Assembly (NCBI GenBank): GCA_002473385.1
Contig: DKTR01000067.1
Coordinates: 17,969 to 30,070 of the forward strand
Origin: Lachnospiraceae bacterium UBA7225
Lineage (GTDB): Bacteria > Bacillota > Clostridia > Lachnospirales > Lachnospiraceae
Direction of reading: 5' to 3'
DNA: 12,102 bases
Shown here piece after piece: positions 8,177 through 12,102 of this stretch. The number at the start of each line of letters is the position of its first letter. The stretch's first letter is position 1. The notes beneath the pieces are model-generated. The model saw only the letters and a list, made by a program, of their open reading frames with translations, did no database searches and was not told where the DNA came from. The translations under genes and the position numbers were made by a program.

Positions 8177-8275
8177 AAAAGATAAAGTGGACAAAATCAG
8201 TCCAGGTCAGATGAGGGCGGATCCCCAGCTGTTATCCCTGGGTTATCATTAACGGTAAAGGAATTTGTGAGCTAT

Positions 8276-8304
8276 TCATACCCTTTGGATCCGCCGCATA
8301 CATT
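8276..8304 (+). promoter_or_regulatory. Sigma-E-type sporulation promoter before the spoIIID remnant
   Basis: TCATACC (8276-8282) and CATACATT (8297-8304) match the -35 and -10 pattern of mother-cell sigma-E promoters (TCATA-like, and CATACANT) with the usual 14-nt spacing. spoIIID is a known sigma-E regulon gene in Bacillus subtilis. The promoter thus fits the gene that follows and appears intact although that gene is broken. Confidence 0.6.
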
Positions 8305-8332
8305 GTAAAAACAGTGTCTCGGGGGATTTTCC

Positions 8333-8485
8333 TTGAAAGAATATATTGAAGAGCGCGCAATGGAAATTGCGCACTACATCATTGAGACCAATGCCACGGT
8401 ACGGCAGGCAGCAAAAAAATTCGGGGTGTCAAAGTCGACGGTACATATGGCAGTGATAAAACAGAACGGTTTGTATGGGCGGTAA
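8333..8485 (+). pseudogene. spoIIID: Truncated stage III sporulation regulator SpoIIID
   Basis: A 50-codon frame from TTG 8333 starts LKEYIEERAMEIAHYIIETN and continues ATVRQAAKKFGVSKSTVH. This is an almost textbook SpoIIID N-terminal half, including its helix-turn-helix. SpoIIID is the mother-cell transcription factor acting between sigma-E and sigma-K and is normally 80-95 residues. After STVH the expected KDVTERL is lost: the frame reads MAVIKQNGLYGR and stops. The codons for T-E-R (ACA GAA CGG, 8461-8469) are present but two nucleotides out of frame, as if a small insertion near 8456-8460 shifted the frame. The C-terminal half (normally with RHIRGGEATK) is absent. It is therefore probably a decayed extra copy, with the working gene elsewhere. 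The ribosome binding site is GGGGGAT (8321-8327), and a terminator follows. Confidence 0.75.
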
Positions 8486-8507
8486 AATGAGAATAGTGTT
8501 ATCAGTA

Positions 8508-8536
8508 GAAGAAGGGACGTGACGAGCCCTTCTTTT
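8508..8536 (+). terminator. Terminator between two convergent gene remnants
   Basis: AAGAAGGG (8509-8516) pairs with CCCTTCTT (8527-8534) around a 10-nt loop and runs into TTTT. It lies 24 nt after the spoIIID remnant stop and 17 nt before the 3' end of the minus-strand XRE remnant. It could serve both strands. Confidence 0.75.
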
Positions 8537-8552
8537 GCTATGTCATAGTTAT

Positions 8553-8804
8553 TTATTTCATTTCTTTAATTAAATCATAAATCAGCCTTTTCTGGTTTTC
8601 AGTTAAACAAATCCAATGATTAAATAAATCTAATTGTTCACTGTTCAGTTGAACGGTAAGATTATTATCTGAAAAAAATTGCGCTAATGTTATTCCGAAG
8701 GCAGAACATATAGATTCCAGTGTGGGGATTGACGGCACAGTATTTCTGCGGTGAATATTCGCAATAGTAGATGACGATAAACCGGATTCTGCAGCTAATT
8801 TAAT
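8553..8804 (-). pseudogene. 5'-truncated XRE-family HTH repressor
   Basis: On the minus strand an open frame of 83 codons reads IKLAAESGLSSSTIANI, then HRRNTVPSIPTLESICSAFG and ITLAQFF. This is the second half of a Cro/CI (XRE) helix-turn-helix domain, including its recognition helix, followed by a short tail ending LIKEMK. A stop (TGA, 8805-8807 on the plus strand) lies directly before it, so the first helices of the domain and the original start are missing. The only ATG in the frame begins at 8738 and would leave a 61-residue product without an HTH. Such regulators commonly control mobile elements or toxin genes. The break near 8805 is probably a deletion or recombination junction. It is called a pseudogene because the domain is incomplete and no plausible start exists. 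Confidence 0.7.
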
Positions 8805-8850
8805 TCAAGCATGCAATGGAAATAAGTACAATAAAAAAGGAGAGGACAAT

Positions 8851-9063
8851 ATGACAAAAAAGGATTTAAAAAAGCAGTTCATGGAACAATGGAAAGAAAA
8901 GAATCAGACAAAGTGTATGATAATGCAAATTTTTAGCATTGTTGAATGGATTCCTTGGCTTATCGCTTTGTATCTAGTATATTGTACGAATATGGAAGAA
9001 AATCTTCTTGCATGTGTTGTCAAACTTAATACTACAATAAAAAGAAACAGTATTTTCTGTTAA
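8851..9063 (+). CDS. Small hypothetical membrane protein (70 residues)
   Basis: ATG 8851 follows a clear ribosome binding site (AAGGAGAGG, 8837-8845). The charged N-terminus (MTKKDLKKQFMEQWKEKN) leads into a hydrophobic stretch at about residues 29-46 (SIVEWIPWLIALYLVYCT), one likely membrane helix. The last 15 residues, from VVKLNTTIKRN on, are coded by the left arm of a terminator stem. The original C-terminus may therefore have been lost or shifted, with the reading frame running into the terminator. No family is recognised. It begins 46 nt after the break that truncates the neighbouring XRE remnant, and there is no room for an obvious promoter between, so whether it is transcribed is uncertain. 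It may be a remnant of the same decayed accessory segment. Confidence 0.45.
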   Translation: MTKKDLKKQFMEQWKEKNQTKCMIMQIFSIVEWIPWLIALYLVYCTNMEENLLACVVKLNTTIKRNSIFC

Positions 9064-9088
9064 GGTTGAGATAGTGCTGTTTCTTTTT
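9039..9088 (+). terminator. Terminator overlapping the end of the 70-residue gene
   Basis: AAAAAGAAACAG (9039-9050) and CTGTTTCTTTTT (9077-9088) are perfect 12-bp inverted repeats around a 26-nt loop. The 3' arm supplies the U-run. The stop codon of the upstream frame (TAA, 9061-9063) lies inside the loop. Confidence 0.7.
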
Positions 9089-9226
9089 GCGTGTAAAACG
9101 TTTTGGAATATAGGAAGCAACTTAGCTGTGTGCAATTACATTTTAAGTAAATGAAAATATCAGAAATGGCTTGTTTGGCATATCTTTAAGATAAAAAATC
9201 TGATTTTTTAGGCGAAACAATATGGA

Positions 9227-9250
9227 GGTCAGAGATTCTGGTCTTTTTTT
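9227..9250 (+). terminator. Orphan terminator-like hairpin
   Basis: GGTCAGA (9227-9233) pairs with TCTGGTC (9237-9243) around the loop GAT, with two G-T wobbles, and is followed by seven T residues (9244-9250). The preceding gene already has its own terminator, so this one either backs it up or ends a small RNA. Confidence 0.55.
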
Positions 9251-9258
9251 ATTACTCA

Positions 9259-9287
9259 TTGAGTTGTGGATAAAAATCGGTTAAAAT
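9259..9287 (+). promoter_or_regulatory. Sigma-A promoter of the five-gene operon
   Basis: TTGAGT (9259-9264) and TAAAAT (9282-9287) are separated by exactly 17 nt, a good housekeeping-type promoter. It lies directly after the hairpin at 9227-9250. The predicted start near 9294 leaves a very short leader before the ribosome binding site AAGGTGGTGA (9297-9306), so little post-transcriptional control is expected. Confidence 0.65.
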
Positions 9288-9313
9288 AAAATGTAGAAGG
9301 TGGTGAACAAATA

Positions 9314-10027
9314 TTGTCTAAACTATTTTTATGGATAGAAGACCGAAAAGGAAAAGCAAGTTATACGTTTTGGAAAAATTTTATGAAACAACTTTGTCCT
9401 GGGGCGGTTGTTGAAAGTAAAAAGAATAACAGCGAATTGGTGAAGGCGGTTAAAGCATTACAGGATACGGAAAATAAATATATCATTATTTTTGACAATT
9501 CTTTTGATAATCCGCAGATTGTAATGGAGCAAAAAAGGTTAAAGCAGTATGTAAATGAACGGGATAATGTATTCCTGATAGATATCATTTGTTTTGAGTA
9601 TCTTCTTTTAGAGTTTAAGGAATTGATAAATTGGATTTATGCTCCAAAAGATGAATTTTTAAAGAAAAGAGCGGGTGCAATGACAGCAAGGAAAAAACTT
9701 GTAGAGTCGATTCAGAATGGGAATTTTCATTATAAAGAAATACAGGAAGTTATGGAATATGATTCTCGTATTGAAGAACATAATATAGAACAGTTAGCCG
9801 CGAAGCTGTTATTTGATCTGACAAGAAATACTGGGTTTGAAGTATCAAAAGGGAAATTAGGTGTATGTTGGATAAAATCCTGTTGCGAATGGGAAGAACG
9901 GCAGGAAGAGGATATATGTGGATTGGATTATCATAGATTATCTGTATTTGATAAGATGAAAACGATTTATAACGAGAGTTCTTTGAGAACACAGTTTTTA
10001 AAAATTGGATTGGAGGTATTGGCATGA
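9314..10027 (+). CDS. Hypothetical protein, possible TOPRIM-like N-terminal domain
   Basis: This 237-residue soluble protein is the first gene of a five-gene run. The N-terminus alternates short strands and acidic residues in a way that recalls TOPRIM folds (DUF4435/OLD-like): LFLWIEDRKGK with E9 and D10, then a helix, then IIIFDNSFDNP with D61 and D65, then VFLIDIICFEYLLLEF (about 87-102). The C-terminal half is charged and helical, with a cysteine pair in IKSCCEWEE. TOPRIM proteins cut or process DNA or RNA using acidic residues that bind Mg2+. The resemblance is by motif pattern only and may be wrong. TTG 9314 is chosen because AAGGTGGTGA (9297-9306) lies 7 nt upstream. Its stop overlaps the next start by 4 nt (ATGA), indicating translational coupling with the DUF4869-like gene. 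Confidence 0.7.
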   Translation: MSKLFLWIEDRKGKASYTFWKNFMKQLCPGAVVESKKNNSELVKAVKALQDTENKYIIIFDNSFDNPQIVMEQKRLKQYVNERDNVFLIDIICFEYLLLEFKELINWIYAPKDEFLKKRAGAMTARKKLVESIQNGNFHYKEIQEVMEYDSRIEEHNIEQLAAKLLFDLTRNTGFEVSKGKLGVCWIKSCCEWEERQEEDICGLDYHRLSVFDKMKTIYNESSLRTQFLKIGLEVLA

Positions 10028-10467
10028 TCACCATTTTTAAGAATAAAAGGGACATACCTCAAGATATAACTTATATAGAGTTAAACGATATATTCTTTAA
10101 TCAGAACACAGCGGAAAAATTGGATGAAAGAGCGGCACAGTTTATTGAGAAGATAGATGACGCGAGACTTCTTAGTAAATATAAAATTCGTTCAAGATTT
10201 GATGATATTACACTGAATATCGATCGGCTTTCCACAGGATGTAAAACAGTATTGAATGTGTTCTATTATCCGGATAAGGTGTTCTGTTTGAAAGAATGTG
10301 GGAACAATGCGCTGGAAGTGTTGTATGGTTTTGAAAAAGGTTTTGTTTACAGTGAATATGCAATGATTCCTTTTGAGATGGATTCAGTGGAGGTTCAGAC
10401 TTTAGGGGGGAAGAAAGTGATTGATGATTATGAGGAATTAAAGGAGTGGTGGGAAGATGAAGAGTAG
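10024..10467 (+). CDS. DUF4869-like protein
   Basis: This 147-residue, acidic, soluble protein has no membrane segment. It resembles the DUF4869 family of gut Firmicutes: a start of the type MITIF, a central LSTGCKTVL (69-77, compared with the family's LSGGVKT pattern), a strand with a PDKVFCL-type loop, and CGNNA (92-96, compared with CGDN). The C-terminus is strongly acidic (EELKEWWEDEE). The function of DUF4869 is not known. The gene overlaps its upstream neighbour by 4 nt and its downstream neighbour by 11 nt (10457-10467), so the three products are probably made in fixed ratio and may act together. The ribosome binding site TTGGAGGT (10010-10017) supports ATG 10024. The family assignment is from remembered motif pattern, not a search. 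Confidence 0.75.
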   Translation: MITIFKNKRDIPQDITYIELNDIFFNQNTAEKLDERAAQFIEKIDDARLLSKYKIRSRFDDITLNIDRLSTGCKTVLNVFYYPDKVFCLKECGNNALEVLYGFEKGFVYSEYAMIPFEMDSVEVQTLGGKKVIDDYEELKEWWEDEE

Positions 10468-10885
10468 ACCAGCTGTTATGGAACACTTTGCCACAGTGCA
10501 TACTTCTTTCGTGATTGATTTTACATTTACAAATAATATAACAATTTTAATGGGAGATTCCGGAACCGGTAAGACTGCGGCTTTTTCTTTTATAAAAGAA
10601 TGTATGGTAACGAATCCGAAAATTCTCTGCATAGATTATTTTGATTATCAGAAAAACATAAAAGAGATTTTATGTCAGGCAAATGGAAAATTAATAGTGG
10701 TTGATAATGCAGATATTTTATTGGATGATGATACAAGGAAATATATTTCTCAGGATGATGAAAACCAGTATCTTCTTATCGGGAGAAATCCGAAGAACCT
10801 GTTTACCACAAAGGAGAATCTTTTTGAACTGGTAAGTGAAAGAGTGGGGGAGCAAACGAAGTTTATGATTCAGCCGTATATGTAA
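10457..10885 (+). CDS. Small P-loop NTPase (142 residues)
   Basis: A complete miniature P-loop domain. After two short strands, Walker A is GDSGTGKT (33-40), preceded by the hydrophobic strand ITILM. Walker B is KLIVVDNAD (78-86) with D83, followed by a sensor-like strand YLLIGRNP (105-112) carrying R110. No partner domain, coiled coil or membrane segment is present, and at 142 residues it is far shorter than AAA+ or ABC ATPases. It may need partner proteins or assemble into oligomers. The 11-nt overlap with the DUF4869-like gene and the 13-nt gap to the next gene place it in the middle of the operon. Its likely role is a nucleotide-dependent switch or motor for the two upstream proteins; that role is inference. 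The start at 10457 is supported by the AAGGAG at 10441-10446. Confidence 0.8.
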   Translation: MKSRPAVMEHFATVHTSFVIDFTFTNNITILMGDSGTGKTAAFSFIKECMVTNPKILCIDYFDYQKNIKEILCQANGKLIVVDNADILLDDDTRKYISQDDENQYLLIGRNPKNLFTTKENLFELVSERVGEQTKFMIQPYM

Positions 10886-10898
10886 AGGGGGGATGAAA

Positions 10899-11408
10899 AT
10901 GATTGCACCGAGAAAAATAAAACTTGAAGCGAAGAAAAAAAGAAATGAAAATTACGAATTTCGCATTTACCTAAAAGAGAATGCAGATGAGCAGGAATTG
11001 GATGAGCAGTTCTACAGGTTGCACAAAGAGTTATTTACCGGGTATGACTGCAGCAGATGCAGAAATTGCTGCAAGATGTACCATGGAAGTATCCCGGAAA
11101 CTGATCTTGCCCGGGATGCGGAGCATATGGGACTTACAGAAGAACAGTTTATTGAAAAATATCTGGTGGAAGACGACCGGGAAAACGGCTACCAGACAAA
11201 AAATATACCCTGCGACTTCCTGAAATCGGATGGAAACTGTCAGTTAGGCGATTGCAGGCCGGAGAGCTGTAAGAAATACCCGTATACGGATCAGCCAGAT
11301 AGATGGTCAAGTCTTTACAGTGTGCTGGACATAATCGAGATCTGTCCGGTTGCGTTTGAGATCTATGAGAGACTGAAAAAGGAATACGGGTGGAGATATA
11401 GAAACTAA
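10899..11408 (+). CDS. CxxCxxCC-family (YkgJ-like) metal-cluster protein
   Basis: This 169-residue protein has the signature of the CxxCxxCC (YkgJ, UPF0153-type) family: C51-x2-C54-x2-C57-C58, then C105, C114, C119 and C124 in the typical IPCDFL and CRPESCKKYPY contexts, and a final C149. These cysteines are thought to hold Zn or an Fe-S cluster. Some relatives occur with methylases or flagellar genes, but most have no assigned role. An in-frame ATG at 10893 abuts the ribosome binding site AAAGGGGGG (10884-10892) with no spacing, whereas ATG 10899 is 6 nt away, so 10899 is chosen. A basic segment (RKIKLEAKKKRN) opens the protein. It follows the P-loop gene by 13 nt and is presumably co-transcribed with it. 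Confidence 0.85.
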   Translation: MIAPRKIKLEAKKKRNENYEFRIYLKENADEQELDEQFYRLHKELFTGYDCSRCRNCCKMYHGSIPETDLARDAEHMGLTEEQFIEKYLVEDDRENGYQTKNIPCDFLKSDGNCQLGDCRPESCKKYPYTDQPDRWSSLYSVLDIIEICPVAFEIYERLKKEYGWRYRN

Positions 11409-11428
11409 GTATGAGGGAAAATTAAAGT

Positions 11429-11965
11429 ATGAAGATACTGTTATTCGGTGTTTCAAATGTTGGAAAATCAACCGTTGGGAGATTGTTAGCCGAAAGGCTT
11501 GGATTTGGGTTCGCTGATCTGGATGAAGAAATAAAGAAAGATTTGGAAATGTCTCTCGAAGAGTTTGTACATACTGCAAACCTACGGTGGAGAGATCAAA
11601 AACGAGGGTGTATTATCAAGAAGGTTCTTAAAATGGAAGAAGATATGGTTTTGGCAGTCACCCCGATATCTTATATTGATAATTTCAAAACACATATTAT
11701 CGATGATGATATCCTGCTGATTGAATTGTATGATACTCCGGAGAATATTTTTTCCAGGCTCGTATTCAGTGATGAGAATGACAATATCTATACGGATGAC
11801 GATTATAAAAATATGCACAAAGAGTATTACATGAAAGATATCCAGGCAGATTTGGATTGGTATGGAATGGTTTATGTTAAACTTGGGATACGAAATCGAT
11901 TATTGGTTGATAATGATCCGCCGGAAAAAGTGGTGGACAGGATAATCACAGAATATAGTCTGTAA
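11429..11965 (+). CDS. Shikimate-kinase-like P-loop protein lacking the GGG motif
   Basis: This 178-residue protein begins like a shikimate/gluconate kinase: Walker A GVSNVGKST (7-15), LLAERLGF, and the DLDEEI acidic motif (30-35). It then departs from the family. Where shikimate kinases have the FR..E and GGG substrate-binding motifs, this protein has RWRDQKRG (53-60) and VLAVTPISY (74-82). The C-terminal half (EYYMKDIQADLDWYGMVYV) is also unlike aroK. It is probably a small-molecule or protein kinase, or another nucleotide-binding protein with a related fold, so a shikimate kinase label should be treated with caution. It starts 20 nt after the CxxCxxCC gene with a modest ribosome binding site (GAGGG, 11413-11417), likely as the last full gene of the operon. 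No terminator follows within the window. Confidence 0.75.
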   Translation: MKILLFGVSNVGKSTVGRLLAERLGFGFADLDEEIKKDLEMSLEEFVHTANLRWRDQKRGCIIKKVLKMEEDMVLAVTPISYIDNFKTHIIDDDILLIELYDTPENIFSRLVFSDENDNIYTDDDYKNMHKEYYMKDIQADLDWYGMVYVKLGIRNRLLVDNDPPEKVVDRIITEYSL

Positions 11966-11988
11966 GTTTCATGCGGAGGATGTTACGA

Positions 11989-12102
11989 ATGCTAAAGCCA
12001 TGGGATTATTTATTTAAAACACATATTCAGACATTTTTCTGCAATAAGGGAGTTGGAAATCAAGGAATATCTGGATAAGAAAAAATATAATATGGCAATC
12101 GA
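11989..12102 (+). pseudogene. Partial, possibly frame-disrupted gene at the window edge
   Basis: ATG 11989 has a good ribosome binding site (GGAGG, 11975-11979) and reads MLKPWDYLFKTHIQTFFCNK before ending at TAA 12076-12078, only 29 codons. From about 12041 the neighbouring frame becomes protein-like (AIRELEIKEYLDKKKYNMAI) and stays open to the last base. The simplest reading is a single gene with a frameshift near 12040 whose remainder lies beyond the window. Two in-frame upstream ATGs (11971, 11980) overlap the ribosome binding site and are less likely. No family can be named. Confidence 0.35.

Larger units (their letters stand above)
9089..9313. other. Non-coding stretch between the 70-residue gene and the five-gene operon
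   Basis: No gene is supported in this 225-nt A+T-rich stretch. It holds a 10-bp palindrome (AAAACGTTTT, 9095-9104), a weak A/T hairpin near 9193-9209, a terminator-like hairpin (9227-9250) with no gene in front of it, and the promoter of the next operon (9259-9287). A short untranslated RNA ending at 9250 is possible, but no convincing promoter for one was found. Confidence 0.5.

Noticed and set aside
8046..8252. Plus-strand 68-codon frame overlapping the end of the SEC-C gene
   Set aside because: Most of it is a shifted reading of the SEC-C coding sequence. The last 25 codons look somewhat protein-like, but have no ribosome binding site of their own and no family match.
8804..8832. Promoter for the 70-residue gene (TTCAAG with TACAAT)
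   Set aside because: The predicted transcription start would fall inside the ribosome binding site, leaving it incomplete.
9314..10885. Calling the operon a PARIS system
   Set aside because: PARIS needs a large ABC-type ATPase (AriA) beside the TOPRIM protein. The P-loop gene here has only 142 residues and comes third, after a DUF4869-like gene.
10893..10898. ATG 10893 as the start of the CxxCxxCC gene
   Set aside because: It directly abuts the ribosome binding site with no spacer. ATG 10899 is 6 nt away.
1..12102. CRISPR array, tRNA, rRNA or intact insertion sequence
   Set aside because: No regularly spaced direct repeats, tRNA cloverleaf, rRNA-like sequence, transposase or integrase motif was seen on either strand.

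Overview
The window looks like chromosomal DNA of a spore-forming gut Clostridium relative, most likely a Lachnospiraceae member. The signs are strong AGGAGG-type ribosome binding sites, TTG starts, U-rich intrinsic terminators, a recognisable spoIIID fragment behind a sigma-E-like promoter, and families common in that group (PucR, NCS1, DUF917, DUF4869-like, CxxCxxCC). No rRNA, tRNA, CRISPR array, transposase or integrase was seen.

Left part (1-6034, moderate G+C). A 29-residue single-pass membrane peptide with its own ribosome binding site and terminator lies just upstream of a PucR-family regulator (296-1894). A strong terminator and a promoter with a consensus -10 separate the regulator from a tight three-gene operon: an NCS1 (CodB/Mhp1-type) permease, a DUF917 (S-methyl-thiohydantoin desulfurase-like) protein, and a short HyuA-like ASKHA hydantoinase/oxoprolinase subunit. 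DUF917 and hyuA overlap by 8 nt. The set reads as uptake and ring processing of a hydantoin-like or related N-heterocycle under PucR control. There is no HyuB subunit; DUF917 sits where one might expect it.

Middle (6035-9090, visibly more A+T-rich). A 650-residue protein joins a pRiA4b ORF-3-like N-terminus, a Rho-N/SAP-like segment and a C-terminal SEC-C zinc motif. It is followed by a stretch of remnants: a truncated spoIIID with an intact-looking sigma-E promoter, a 5'-truncated XRE repressor on the minus strand, and a 70-residue membrane peptide whose 3' end runs into a terminator.

Right part (9091-12102, A+T-rich). A non-coding stretch ending in a sigma-A promoter leads into five closely packed plus-strand genes: a protein with a possible TOPRIM-like N-terminus, a DUF4869-like protein, a 142-residue P-loop NTPase, a CxxCxxCC metal-cluster protein, and a shikimate-kinase-fold P-loop protein lacking the shikimate kinase GGG motif. 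The first three overlap by 4 and 11 nt and are the best candidate here for an undescribed system, possibly defence-like. The window ends in a start-bearing reading frame that appears frame-disrupted.
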